Below are positions 14,301 to 27,426 of a DNA stretch of 64,000 nucleotides, one piece after another (position 1 is the first letter of the stretch; each line of letters opens with the position of its first letter). The notes beneath the pieces were generated by a model that saw only the letters and a program-made list of their open reading frames with translations, had not been told where the DNA came from and did no database searches. Both the position numbers and the translations under genes were made by a program. The DNA lies in contig CM067343.1 in assembly GCA_034190875.2 (NCBI GenBank), positions 13,263,742 to 13,327,741 of the forward strand, in the 5' to 3' direction. The stretch is from Urechis unicinctus (taxonomy: Eukaryota > Annelida > Polychaeta > Xenopneusta > Urechidae).

Positions 14301-14640
14301 ATATTTTCTGAACCGCTAATGCAACGCTAAGGCATCGATCTTCCCGAGATATGAAATCAATAAATATGGTCAACAGCGCGTTTATATCTCCACTGAATAG
14401 AACCACCGCACTTTCAAAGTTCAGAACGAGTTTAACACCCGTTCAACATTAAGAAAGCTATTAGCGACTGCCAACTCGACTTATTTTGTCTCATCGCTCA
14501 ACATCACGGATCTGATTGTTAAAAGGCCCGCGTGCGGTCTCAAAGTGACCAACGTAATGTGACTTTATCGCTGACCTAATGCAATTACAATGCGCCCCAG
14601 AAATAGCAATGATCAGGAAGATATTCTGTTATGGTTTAGA
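11370..14640 (+). repeat. Left arm of a ~7.5 kb imperfect palindrome
   Basis: The reverse complement of 15,440-18,840 follows this arm collinearly. Matched pairs include 11,480-11,520 with 18,680-18,740, 11,610-11,631 with 18,575-18,598, 11,820-11,850 with 18,340-18,375, 12,640-12,860 with 17,360-17,585, 13,145-13,200 with 17,030-17,085, 13,280-13,370 with 16,865-16,945, 14,371-14,440 with 15,770-15,840 and 14,590-14,620 with 15,455-15,490. The two coordinates of each pair sum to 30,080-30,230, so net indels are small. Identity is about 70-75% by eye. The arm also contains blocks f (11,370-11,520), b (11,740-12,450) and part of c. Confidence 0.88.
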
Positions 14641-15439
14641 GAAATCATGTGTTATCTGTGCACAATTTGTCGCAAATATTGGGAACCGCTTGGTTCGATA
14701 GTGGATGAAATGCAGGACGGTTGTGGAATTGGTGTAAAACGTGATGGCGTCGGTTATTTTGTAACCAAATTTATGGTTGAGTACGGCTACTATGGCGGTG
14801 GTGAGTTCCATTGGTGGATGGTGATGTGAGTGAGTGAGTGAGTGAGTGAGTGAGTGAGTGAGTGAGTGAATGAATGAGTGAGTGAGTGAGTGAGTGAGTG
14901 AGTGAGTGAGTGAGTGAGTGGGTGAATGAGCGAGTGAGTGAGCGGGTGAGTATAGGGTTTAACAGTTCACCAACACTCGTGTGTTATATGGTGACAAGAA
15001 AGATTAATAGATAAAATTGACCTGATTAAACAGCCGCCTTCTGGGATAAATGAAAATGGTGATGGAAAATATAAAAATGAAAACGATTATCCTAGGGCAA
15101 GTCGATTAACTGGACTAAGCCATTCCAGCCTCTCGTCTGCGTGAAATCCGGGGCTGAGTGGCACATTGCATATATGGCCATCGCTAGGACCGTTCTGCTC
15201 AACCATCAGGATTCCACAGCCCACCGACACGAGTTGCAGTCCACGGCCAACAGGTTGCCCCTATTATTAGTGACGGTCTATCTGTCTTAACAAAGTTCAG
15301 ATAATCATAACATTCGAATAAAAGCCGATATTTCGATTTTCTTCTTGGTAATTGCTGGTGCTTTATTTCTTTTCAATATTCGTAACTTACCTCCTTATTC
15401 TTGGCTCTGACTTCGAGGTCATTTGATAATCCCGGCCCG
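14641..15439. other. Palindrome spacer
   Basis: About 800 bases between the two arms for which I see no convincing mirror partner. It contains a GTGA microsatellite. The open frame at 14,590-14,829 runs from the arm into the microsatellite and has no counterpart, so I do not treat it as a gene. Confidence 0.6.
14821..14952 (+). repeat. (GTGA)n microsatellite
   Basis: About 130 bases of GTGA/TGAG repeated more than 25 times. It is nearly perfect for its first half, with TGAATGAATGAG and GGGTGAATGAGCG interruptions. It lies in the spacer of the palindrome and is the only long non-TA microsatellite in the window. Confidence 0.97.
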
Positions 15440-18400
15440 GTCGGTTTCTCTTTTTTCCAGAACCTCTTCCTGCTCATTGGCGTTCCTTGTAAGTGTATCA
15501 GCTAAGCGATAAGGTCAGATTACGTTGATTTAAACATCCACTGTGAGGCCGCATGTGGGCCTTTAATTAATAATCAGGTTCATGATGTTGAGCAATGAGA
15601 CGAGATCATTGTTCCATGGTTGCGAATAAATTTTATGAAAGGAGCGAGTTGAGCTGGTAGTCGCTAAAGCCTTCCTGCTGATGTACTTCACTAATGTCAA
15701 CTCTTTCTCTCATTACTGACCGTTCGTTCAGAGATAGTGATGTTTCTGAGCCGCTGAACGAGCGTTGAACCCGTTCACAATCAAATCTGAACTTTGTAAC
15801 TGCGGTGGACCTATTCAGTACAGATATGAACGCGCTGTTGATCACATTTATTGATTTGATATCGAGCATATATTGTTGACTTAGCGTTGTATTTGCGGTT
15901 CAGAAAATACAACCAAAAAGCATCAGCAATATTATGAAGGAAATACTACGACATGAAGAAGCATTTCACGTGTGAGCGATAAGGGTGTTACATATATATA
16001 AAATGGGTAGTAAAAAATAAGAAAGAAAAGTAAACGCTCGCGAACAGCGCTTAAGAACGTTCTACAAATGTTCGTACAGCAAACTACATGGCGACTTACT
16101 CCTGTGCAGCTTAATGGCACCTAAATGCGAACTTAATTCTATTGAAAGTGTGCAGTGACTTTACAATTGTCTAAAGGTCGGTTGATGGTCCTTGGATGCA
16201 ACTCGGAATCATGTGATAATTATAATAACTACGTTTAAAAGACCCACACAGATTCAGTGTGTTGAATTTAGAAAGTGGGGGCCAAGGTATCTGGAATTCA
16301 ATAAGCGTTAGATGGCAATGGCTGACAAGCTTCTAAATAAGGCAAATGACGAAATGACGCCTTCCATTGTATACATTTAATACGAGGGACGTAGTCGCTC
16401 CATGAGTCGCTCCATGAATCATGTCGCTGCCAACGCTGTCCACGGGACGTTTACGATTTATGTGTGGGCCTATTTCAAGCCAAACTCCACCTTCATACTT
16501 TTATAAATCCGTTTTACTCTATCTCACACTGCTGCTACATAATCCAGGCACAAGCAGATATTCAAAATGACCGCACTTAATTACAAAGCATGGGACGTTG
16601 TCTTGTTTATAATTTATAACTGCGAGCATGCAAATATAGCTGGTTGGACATGGGAGACAAAAGAAAAGCGCATAGCCAATATAAATCGTTAGATTCTACG
16701 CACTTGCTTTGGTTACCGTATTTATCGATATATTGGCCGGAAAACTATTTATGCACTACAAATCGAGGCATATTAAGAGGCATGTTTTCTGAAGAGAATA
16801 TGTGATTATTCAGACCTTACGTGACATTTCAACAAATAAGAATATCTTTACAAGATTTTCAATGTGTTGAATTATTTAGCAGCAAACTGGTTGCCTGGCT
16901 ATGACTGAAGTTTGTTACTCGGCGCCCACACAGCGCTGTCAAAACAGTCTTATTAGTTTTGCTTGCAGCACAAGCTCCATAATATTACGCGTAGCGGCAG
17001 ACAGTTGTTTGTGTTGTTTTTACAATAAAGATATATCACCCGAGGCAATGTCGTGATGGTGGTTAGAGCAATAACACTGTTGTGTCCGTATGTACCCATG
17101 CTAATTATTAATCGTAATTTACTACAATATCAGCTTAGTGTCATATGATTCAGTCATGTTTTATACGTTTAAACTTCCTCCTTTAAAAACACATCGAGTT
17201 CGTATCTGAAACCGGTTTATGTAATCGTTGATCGTAGCCAAAATTGAAGTAGCCTTGGAAGCCCTTCTTACATCTCGATATCACGTTGTGGTACGGAAAC
17301 ATCGCCGAAACTGCATATTATATACGAAGTATTACAAGTGACGAGGATGATAACAACTCCTGTAAAGCGACAAGTTAATGTGCATCTGACCATAACGAGG
17401 AAGATAACCTTCCCATTCGGAGCTAGTTGCGCATATAACGCTAACACGAAAGGCTATGGTCTGGTTGGGGACCATAGGGTGTACTGGTGGAGGCAATGTG
17501 CAAAAACAAAAGACCCAATAGGGATAAAGTGCGGTACCGGATTGTGTAAGTGCTACTGCGGAGGCATTAGTACCGTTACATGTATGAGCGTAATGTGCGT
17601 ACAAGCTAATGCAAAGAGTTAGCAAAGAGGTAAGCTGTGATGTCGCATCTACGCACAATAGCTATGGTGTGAATGCGTGAACTGCAATATATCAACGGGC
17701 TTAGAAGCGTGGGCATTGCTTAATGGTAAACATTTTGGTACTTAAGCGCGTTATCGAGCGATCTGTTATTTCATAATTCCAGTAAGCAAGAATGTGCTTA
17801 CCACTAGTTTAGATAAATTAATAAGATAGTTGCTGAAATATTTTGTTTCACGCTTTATATCCCACATGGATTATGTGCAGCACTTAATGATCAAAAGTCA
17901 CGGAAAAGTCACCGGGTTATACAGAATCTTACATCCGATTCAGGTTTATTCTCTTACGGGCTGGGCGCCATGTGTCTATACTTTCCAAAACGTGATGTGG
18001 GATCTTGTCATACTCTGTTACATAGCCTTTTCGCATTGTAAATCTTGTACCCGTCACATATCGGTAAATTGATAATTGCTCCTATTGCAAGTCATTTGCA
18101 CTTGTTATTGGATATTTCAACAATCTTGTCCATAGTGTGGTAGTATGGTTTGTGATTTAATTTATTACAGCCTATTGTATTGTTCGAGTCTCCACATTTT
18201 TGCAAATATACCCAGTTTGATTAAACAGAAATATGACTTTGTGAGATAGGCACTATATTGTGGAAAGGTCGATGTACCAATGTCATGTCCATTTGTTGAG
18301 TTGATTGCACCACTCATTTGATATTGACCAAATACATGACTAGTTTTGTCCATGCCGTTAAACCGGCGGACAATTTTCATTGTTCGACTATAACTGTAAT

Positions 18401-18840
18401 AAAAGCTGTAGCGAAATGAATGGAAAACTAATCATTCGTTCACATATATATGTTTTACCAACAGCGATCACAATTGTAATATATGATACTTGAGTGTACT
18501 ATTTGTAGGGCGATAGTTGCTCTTTGTTGTTTGATAATTTGATCAGTTTAGTCGAATAATTATTTAACGTGAATCGTCTTTATTTTTGTCGCTCCCACTA
18601 GCGCAAGATATAAGTGCTATTTGTGCATTTATTTAACAAGCATCTACCTCTTACGTACAAATAAACCAATTATCGTAATGGAAAGAGATCATCCTTACAA
18701 ATCAACGAGCTTTGTGTCAAGGAGTGATCATTGACGTGGTGGTTAACAAGGTGGATGCTGCAAAACCTTCTGCACGAGATGTGGATGTTGTGCTGCCCAT
18801 ATCGATATCGTCAATCATGTCAATATATCTCAAATAATGG
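15440..18840 (-). repeat. Right arm of the ~7.5 kb imperfect palindrome
   Basis: Reverse complement of 11,370-14,640 (paired landmarks are given for the left arm). It carries blocks c, b and f in reverse orientation; b is at 17,820-18,400 and f at about 18,690-18,840. The arm keeps one 94-codon open frame (17,338-17,622). The left arm has the same reading frame, but broken by stops and a 17-base length difference. Confidence 0.88.
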
Positions 18841-19320
18841 GAAAGTCAGAGGCAAGTCAGCACAAAGTCCCTCAGGTTGCAACTGACGCAGAATGTATCC
18901 ATGTGATTGTAATTTTTCTAATTTATCGAATATATATTTTTGACCATGATATCGACATTTAAAAGGTGGTCATTGTGTAGAGCGGATAATCGTTCACGTA
19001 ATAGCCCTGCTAGTGATAGCTTTGCTTGAATTCGAAGGTCTATTTGATGGGCATATTTGTCAACTTTAAGTTCTTTGTTCCTACTGAGGGGTGTATATAG
19101 CACGAGTCACAATACACACAAAGCGTCAAAGTCTGTCAATTGGTGCTGATGTTAAACACAGATAGATCGGATGAATTGCTGACCGATAGCAATCTATTAA
19201 TGGCACTCGTCTCATCTGAGGCTTTCCATCGGCAGTGCTAGCACCAGAATTAAAGGATTTAACTAATTAACGAATATTACGCATTAAAAAATGACTTCGT
19301 TGTGTGCCAAAAAAACGCGT
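18841..19320. other. Unmatched stretch
   Basis: I found no clear second copy of these 480 bases in the window. A few bases near 18,915-18,940 resemble 38,955-38,980, too short to rely on. No gene or regulatory element is visible. Confidence 0.5.
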
Positions 19321-19853
19321 AAGTAGATGTAGATATATATGTTTATTTATATATTTGTAGATATATTTGTATAAATATGCATATATATATTAATATATAT
19401 ATAATTATATTTATGAATATATATATATGTATATATATATACATATATTTTTTTCTTTATTTATAAACTTATATTTATAAATATATATACATATATATTT
19501 ATATATTCAAATATATGTTTGAATGCTTATCATTATATATTTATTTATATATATATATACTTTTATATAATCACATCTAAATATATGTATATATATAGAT
19601 ATATGTATATATGTACGTATATTCAGATATATATGAATATAAACGTCGATATATATGTCTATATATATGCATTGCTATATAAATAAATACATATATGAAT
19701 ATATATATGTATATGTATATATATGCATATATATATATATATCTAATATATATACAGATATATATATATATATATTTATATATATACATTTATATAAAAT
19801 ATAGATATATATATATATATATAGACATATATATATATATTTATATATATATA

Positions 19854-19897
<44 letters not shown>

Positions 19898-19930
19898 TAT
19901 ATCTATACATATATATATATATCTACACCC

Positions 19931-19974
<44 letters not shown>

Positions 19975-20005
19975 TATACTTATATGTATTTTTATGTGCA
20001 TATTT
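19321..20005. repeat. AT-only low-complexity tract
   Basis: About 685 bases made almost wholly of A and T. TA runs are interrupted by single G or C residues (ATATGTATAT, ATATGCATAT, TATAGATATA, TATACATATA patterns). It follows the palindrome and precedes the j and e blocks. In the third and fourth units a TA tract also precedes block e. Open frames in it are only repeats of Tyr-Ile codons and are not genes. Confidence 0.95.
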
Positions 20006-20560
20006 AATTAATTATATGCAAACAGAGGCATCGCTGCTTGATCATGGGGGTGTATTGAATTAGCCATTTTATGTATACATGCTATGTTGCGCGAGGGATA
20101 GTTCAGCAGCACAGAAACTGTTCGTGCTCAAAGTTTGAATAAAGGACTTTCTAGCCCTGATAAAACCAAGATGTGTTGCAGAGCGTGTCCGAAAATGTAC
20201 CGGTCATAACAGTAATCACTAAAACGCGCCACCTTTGTCATATATGATTGATTCGGCGTGGTCGCCTCGACCAATCAGAAAACTATATATCTTGAGTTGA
20301 GCTTTTAGCAGCTGCATTAACTATCTGATGTTCTGAGGTTGATTTTTAATTGAAGTCTCACCTGATGACGGGCAAGCTCATTTTCAGAATGACGTCACAC
20401 GTTGTCGGAGTTAAGGTAAAAAATCGTCTCAAATGCACACATGATAAACAATTAAATGAACATCGATCTATTACCCAGCCAACAGGTACAGGTGACGTGG
20501 TTCGTTTATCCACAGGACCGATATATTAAGACAAACATTTTATCTTATCAGTAATGGATA
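20006..20560 (+). repeat. Diverged fragment of block j
   Basis: About 20,125-20,400 follows 9,365-9,660 and 31,530-31,830. Landmarks are GTGCTCAAAGTTTG (20,144), ACGCGCCACCT (20,223), TCGACCAATCAGAA (20,268) and CTGATGACGGGC (20,362). The rest to 20,560 is unmatched. Confidence 0.65.
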
Positions 20561-21000
20561 CCTTCGTTGACTATTTTCAATGGTGTTACAATTTTGCGCT
20601 ACATACGCTTAAATTATTTGTATCATCACTTGGTGGATTTGGTGAAGATGTTCGTTATCGAGAATATGCTTGACTGTGTTGCCTATGGAAATGTTTGCTA
20701 AAAAGCGACATCCGTGTTTAGATGGTATATATGACGCGCTGCAACTTGTCGAGGGGCCTCCCGTCCGCAACTTGTGCAGATTGACATGTTGTATATCATG
20801 AAAGTGTTTAGAAATATCTAAATTTTAAGTAAGTTAGTTTAGCCTTAAACGCCGAGAGATCTCCCATTTGCACCTATTGCAGATGGATATGCTGCATATG
20901 TCAAATGCTTATTAAGGGTAAACACGCATATTGAACAGCGCACTGAATTGTTTCTCAATTTGACGCACATGAAACATCATTCTCAACCTTTGAAAAGCCC
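20561..21000 (+). repeat. Mostly unmatched, with a short piece of block d
   Basis: About 20,600-20,665 matches 39,240-39,310 and 54,115-54,180 (CACTTGGTGGATTTG core). I see no other copy of the remainder and no gene. Confidence 0.5.
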
Positions 21001-21640
21001 AGCAATGCTATTGTGCTGGCTCAGTCACTCGTCGTAGTGTATGCAGAACTCGTAGTATTTCTTATAATCGTATCCCATTGTATACTAGTGTTGTCACTGT
21101 TCTTCAAATATACTTGGCCACAAATGTGTGCAGTAACAATATGCTGTAGCAATACTGAACTAATTTACCCCGATATTTGTCAAATAATTTTGTGACGTTT
21201 CTCGCTGTAATTACGCAAATACAGGTGATGTTAAATTGAACTATTTGGTTCGGAAGTATGTTTTTGTAAATCGGGTATTCTATTTCACGGATAGATTTGC
21301 ATCCCAACTGGCACCTTGCTTAGTGGGAGCACACGAAGCTGATTGTAGGTCATCCCAAATATTGCTGAATTAGAACGGCTTTTAATTGTAGTTAAATAAG
21401 ATGCGGAATAGCGTAAGTTCAAGGTTTTACGATTCATTGACCTGATACGTGAATAACGGAATGGCTGATAAATCTAGCATTTTCAGCAGCGAGAATTAAG
21501 GGCCCATCTATACCATAAAACGCGATGTCAAGTGATCAGTCATTTGTTGCGGCTGTCGTTTGATGTGCTTGAACGGAAACTATGATGGTTCTTTATTACA
21601 TTTGATTGTATATAGGCTTTATACGGATGCGCCGAGCGTT
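21001..21640 (+). repeat. Block e, first copy
   Basis: Direct copies are at 43,550-44,225 and 58,356-59,045. Landmarks are GCTGTAATTACGCAAATA (21,204), ACTATTTGGTT (21,240), TTAGTGGGAGCACAC (21,320) and GTGAATAACGGAATG (21,450). No gene is visible. Confidence 0.8.
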
Positions 21641-24550
21641 TCTTGGCAAAAGTCAATTTTAATCATTCCATGGGGTTAAGAGGACGAAGATAACAACCGG
21701 TTTACATAATCATGGCTGTTCGTGTTGTGTTGTTGATAAAGATGCCAAAATTCCGGGTAAGGCATAATATATCGTGATACTTAGTGGCAATAAATCTGAA
21801 CGATTATCAGCTGAGTCCAGCCACAGATCCAATAGTATGAATGGCATTGGTTTAAAATTGCTACGTAGAGCACACAAACCCATGATCATTGACCTCATCT
21901 CGGATACACTACTAATCATCCATCATATCCGGGTATCACAGGACGAGTGAGATCATAAGTTACTGGATAACTGGGTTCAATTTCCATTTTTTTTTATATT
22001 GCCTGAACAATTTGCAGCATCGCATCGCCTGATTGGGGACTGCCAGAGTGAGTGGATTATTTATTTATGGCAACTTCTTTCGATATAACTTGATTCATGC
22101 TATCTTAGAATATTGATGCTAGGTAGATTATCGCTATATAGCGGTTCGCCATTCCCCTCGCAATTAACTCACTCGTCCATGCCAACATTCCTACTGTGTT
22201 GTCCTCATCGTCTGTATAGCAAGGTCATAGCAGGGTCATATCTGGGTCATGGTAGGGTATGATGCTTTCAAAGGTCATCATTTAATGTCACCCACACGAT
22301 TCACTGAGCAACATTGGAAGATAATTTTCACTGATAAGCTTTTTATTCTCCCGTCTTAGTGCCGTCGTTTTTTAACAATGACACTCAACGGGATAATGGA
22401 TGAAGTCTTTACCGTGTGGTGCCTATGAATCAAGCCTAAAGAGCATCAGCGTCTTTTCGAACAACAGTGTGATGTCTAGCAGTAAGCTAATGGCGCTTCA
22501 CATATCACGGAGTACTCAGGTCTATCGGTGTATCCCATTTCACAACATGTAATAGTTGGAGCTTTTACTTATTATCTCATGCAATTAAAGGCCACATGCT
22601 GATTGATAATGTGCTAGCCAAAAGTATGAACCATTGGAAGCGTGAGCTGTTACTAGACAGTTTATGGCATAGTTATACATATGATATGATCCTCTTTGCA
22701 GAGTGACAACGTAGTGCAATACTGGATAAATCTTTGTAAGTTCCCGACTGTATTCGTGATGTCTGTTTGACATATTTTCCGGCTCCTTGAGTAACTTCTG
22801 TAGCATTGAAATACACCATGTAGGCCAGATTCGAAGTCGATTGGTTGAAATGGTAATTAAAAAGAATCATCAATGGGGGTTGGTCAGCTGTAATTGAACA
22901 AAGATAAAATCCTCGCATGATTAAATAGGATCGTAAGGGTGATATTCTTGTGTAGTTTTGGGGCTGTGCTATGACTACAAAATAATGTTTGAAGTCGACT
23001 TTGCATCGCATAAGTTGATGTGCAAGCTTGTCAACTATTCGGGCTTATCTGATATTTGGTATATCATGGTACATTTTGTCCATCCCGTGAGTGAAAACGT
23101 TGGTTAGAACTGTCGTTTGTATTTTATCGTGTACCTTATTGCAACAACGTTTGTTTCAACATCGTAACATATCGGCTTTTCCTCTCAAGGCAAGAAGGCT
23201 GGAATGCTACATGCAATCATCGGATGCATCAGATAACCACGGTGGGTACATTTAAGCCGTAGCGCCACGTCAATAAGCACTTAGTCGGTGCATTTCAGAT
23301 AGGTAGAGCTGTCGCTAGAATGACACTCTATGACGACGATCAATATACAAAGTAGTGATAGTTATTGTCAGCAAACACAAATGCGCTCTTAGTTTGAACA
23401 TTACCTTTAAAGGATCAAATGTCTTCAAATAATGATTTCATGTGGTACATTTTGTAGCAATTTTTGGTAAAATCACCAAAGATTGAAGCTTTCTGACATG
23501 GATCGGTCTGAATTGTTTGATGAATGCCATTTTCAACAAATAACAGTTATTCAGCATTTAGCGATACAGAGTGTGTATAAAACAACATCAGCGCTTAAAA
23601 ATCATACGATTAATAATATTTCGTCACACTCAGATATAAACAGATGGTAAGGTAGTTAATGGGTGAACTATAGATACGCTATTAGATGTCAGCAATTGAA
23701 CAACAGAATGCCGATATCGTAGTCGGTGTATTACGTCATCTTTTGTTTATGCCACCAGCGTTAGACTCGCGGTATACATATAATAGGATAGTGCGTAGAG
23801 TATATAGCCGCTGCAGTTGTTTGGCACAGATAGATAGCACATCGCTGCCTATATATAATCGTAGGTTTATCGTACAAACGCGTTTAGACCCATATTGATT
23901 CCAGCGCAAAATACCGCAGCATTTGAGCTGGATCCGCTTACTCTTGGACCCTAACCCCGAATTGCGAGCACACGTTAGCTAGCATTAATAACTGTAAAAA
24001 TACAAAACTAATCACTAAAAGGATTGAACTGGTAGAGAGTCTAAGTTATGATTCAAATAAAATATCCGAATGGTCCTTATCCTCACCATCATCATCAAAT
24101 GTCCCTTTGATATCATTACCGTTGCATGATAGCCATATGCACAGCACAATATCCACATCGTGTTGTTGAGCAGAATGCTTGCCGCGTGTACCTTGATAGC
24201 AACCACGTTACCCCCACTCTCACAAAAAGTATGTGCGCTTTATGTACAGTTTCTGCACGGTATCAGAGATGCTGATTTATTATCTCTAGTTCGCGCAACA
24301 TATATAATTCATTAGTCCATGACCTTCAGCGGAAGGAGAGAAGGTATGAGATCCTGGGGATCAATTATTGGTGATTTAAGACCACAGTGACTCGGAGCAA
24401 TGAATGCCTATTAGAGTTCAGTCCTCGTTACTTCTTTGTTGAGTTCCTCATGGTTCCATGCCTATGATCATCAACAGATGTAAGTTAATTCCTGTATGTG
24501 TAACAAGTTTATGAGTGCTGCGTACGTTTCACCAACACAGCTGAATATTG
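21641..24550 (+). repeat. Second run of blocks a, k, l, f in the same unit
   Basis: This is a direct repeat of 9,690-11,520, so blocks a to f flank the palindrome on both sides. About 21,720-21,900 matches 59,140-59,310; 21,950-22,680 matches block a; 23,000-23,570 matches 10,210-10,830 and 59,530-59,760; 23,580-23,960 matches 10,840-11,220; 23,980-24,480 matches 44,280-44,690 and 59,945-60,370 (block f). The stretch 22,690-23,000 is not matched. No gene is visible. Confidence 0.78.
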
Positions 24551-25980
24551 ACTCATAACTTCACTGAAGTGATGTCTACGCGCTCGGCAGTTACCTTACG
24601 TGCACTCGCGATGTGTGAGTTAAAATAGTAGATAATAATATGTAGCAACGGCAAATCAAGTGAATAATTATCAGCAAGGCTCCTGATGACAAGTATCCAA
24701 ACGCTTGTCACTTCAAAACCTGACATCAGGTACTGGGCTCCTGTGATCATAACGACCACGACCCCATACGAGATGGACCATATGCCGATTGAGCCAAGGG
24801 TGTTTAGTGCGAATGGACAGCACGATTCGATAGGGTAATGAAACTACTGTCGCGTGAGGGTAGAGGCGTTTTTACTGGATGCACCTTTGCACCCCGTGGA
24901 TGCTAGCCATGTTACATGACGAGCTTTCATGTCCGTTATGTGAATATATCACACGCAGAGGAAACAGTTCAATTTTCACGTAAAATATCGGATAGTGGCA
25001 ATGAGTTCAATTACAAGTGACAATGCTTTGTCTCTCTAACTACCAAAGTGCACATACAGGCTGCGTTCCATACTACGAACAACCTGCCATGTTGATATAA
25101 GTGGCTACGTGCGCACTATCCAAACGTATTTTACCAAATCAGACAACTGATCATTGGTTTACTTTTTGTAAAGTTTATTCACATCTTGACCATGTCTTGA
25201 TATCTATTTAATATCTGAAGCCCACAAATGATTGGAACTTTAAATTACGACGCCAAAATAGGAACATAGCGGCTCAGAAAAGACAGCCTATTGCCGACAG
25301 CGTCGGTCTGCTGTATTACTCTATAAATATATGAAATGGAAAGGGACAATGCTTTTGTTATCGCCTCTTCTAAGAAATCTCCCCTACAAGACAAGTGTAT
25401 TCCCAGTTAGCTAATCGCGCATAATTAGCTATCAGAGTGGTTCTAATGGATTTACATTGTCACCAAGCGCACACATGTTGTCCAATGTAAAGCATAACCT
25501 ATCATTTCTCAACAATCTACCTCCGCGTTTCCGCGCTATAATGCCCTAGATAAATACCAGGCATCTTTGATATTTACTACCAAGTAAACTAGAATTCTAC
25601 GAGCCATGTCTAGCTATCCCCGGACTTATAGTTATAACCAATCGATTCGCCTCTTGTGTCCAACTTTCATGAAATGATCAGCTATCTAGTGTAGCCGTGC
25701 AACGAATTCTGTCGAGTCTTTCTAATGGGTGTTTATGTATGTAAATCAGGATATGAACCCATGTGTAAGCTGATTGAGGCTGATTTTATTATCATGGACA
25801 GCCTTGAGAAGAAGATTAATTCCCCCCGTTGCCATACTAGCCGTCCTTGATTTGCTGATTATAGCCCACTAAGAACATATCCAGAACGTAAGAGGCGATA
25901 TCCTTAAGAGTGACCGGCACATTGTGTATTGTTAGTTGATTAGCAGGCACCATAAAGCAGGCGGTAAATATTATACTTCC
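24551..25980 (+). repeat. Block g, second copy
   Basis: Follows 3,479-5,450 but lacks the part equivalent to 4,040-4,860. The deletion is at about 25,365, where GGGACAATG of one side meets CTAAGAAATCTCCC of the other. The part from 24,820 on also matches 45,310-46,438 and 61,305-62,386. Confidence 0.83.
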
Positions 25981-27426
25981 TTGATCATAACTCTAGAGAA
26001 AATGGCTATGTCTATTTGATGAAAGGTGCACCCGATTTAGAGTTGAATGCGAGCAACACAACGTCTTCTGCTACCTTTTTCGAACTGGTTGCAACTGATT
26101 AGTGTGACAATAATGTAATTTTGTGTTATGAAGCATATCTGCTCTCGCAGCGGCAAAGATCATCGAATATGTGCTGTAACCGCTGATGGTGAGGTAAGGT
26201 GTGGTCCTTCATTCATCATGCTTTGTTTTAAGGACGACTCTTCAATAATTGTATATGCGGTGGATTTGTCATATGTAAGATATACTTGGTGGTCCGTACC
26301 ATAAGATAGGAATGCCTTGAGTGCCCTACCTAGTTATTATATATATTGTTTTGGTATAAACTCTATTAATTCCATGTTGATATACTTGTTATTGCAAACC
26401 ACGGAGACCCCTAAATTACCAATTCACCCGGATAATGTGATTAAAACAAAAGACAATACGTTTATTGCAGTATTATATGTTGCGAATATGCCAACAATTA
26501 GACCATTCTACTAACAATTTAAAATTATCGAAAGTTGTTAACATTTAACATCCTCAGAGGATATCGTACGGGAACCATTCCTCTACTGTCGACAATATAT
26601 CCAGCTTTGCTTTTATGACTCGATTTGTGAACGTAGCATTTTCCGATAATGCTGACATGGCATTTGACAGCTGCAATTCAAGTTCTTCTATCTCATCGCA
26701 ATAAATTATGTCAGGTTCTTACTGATGTTAGTCTCATAAATCAATACTTGCCCTGCGTACGATGATATGCATTTCATCGATTTTATCATGGTTGTACGAG
26801 TTCGCCTTATGGGGAGGATTCAATCATAAGGATTCGAGCCGCAACTATCGCTGGTTCACAAACATATCTTACAATATATGCCACAAAAGGAGCCGTATAA
26901 ATGCAGACAGTCGAGGCGACGCGAACAAATAAGCTGGCTTGATCAAATCCGACAAGTGGTCGATAGCGACTAGTGCCTATCATCGTTCCTTGATATTACT
27001 ACGAGTAAAGATAAAGAAGATGGGTTGATACACTGTGCATCAGGTGACGAAACGATGATAGAAAAACATTGTAACTGGTCCACTCTAGTTCACGACGTGC
27101 TCATAGGCGGACAGGGTCTTATAACCCATTCCGGGCGAGCTTAGTCAATTTATCCGGACATGAGCCTCATGTATAATGCATCTCATTAAATTTGCACAGA
27201 TTGGTTTAAACGTGAATCCTTGGGTAATTAGGAGTGGATATCGGCATTTTGAAGCCTAAGGTGATGAATGATTCTTGTTTAGCAGCTGTATTGATTCGTT
27301 GATAATGGAGAGGTTATTGGGGCTAAATCCATTGCAGCAACTAATACAGTTGATTATCATTTGCGTAAACCTTTACCTCTTACACGTCTAAAGCTTTGCG
27401 TAGCCTCTCACAGAAAAACACACGAT
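25981..27426 (+). repeat. Block h, second copy, first half and flanks
   Basis: 25,981-26,260 matches 62,400-62,700; 26,300-26,560 matches 5,460-5,720 and 62,910-63,080; 26,580-26,820 matches 63,300-63,530; and a short piece near 26,920-26,970 matches 5,765-5,810. A weak match near 27,310-27,370 to 40,575-40,640 is possible. The order is the same after g in all three places, which fixes h as the normal right neighbour of g. Confidence 0.72.

Noticed and set aside
14590-14829. A 79-codon frame running into the GTGA microsatellite
   Set aside because: It spans an arm/spacer boundary of the palindrome, has no counterpart in the mirror arm and no motif.
17338-17622. A 94-codon Cys-rich frame in the right palindrome arm, with a recognisable counterpart in the left arm (12,610-12,860, minus strand)
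   Set aside because: Where the arms align codon by codon, replacements outnumber silent changes by about ten to four, and the left arm has stop codons and a 17-base frameshift. That is the neutral expectation, not that of a preserved gene.
19577-20063. Long Tyr-Ile open frames in TA tracts (also near 28,331, 43,109, 45,005 and 61,039)
   Set aside because: They are translations of TA dinucleotide repeats on both strands and not genes.
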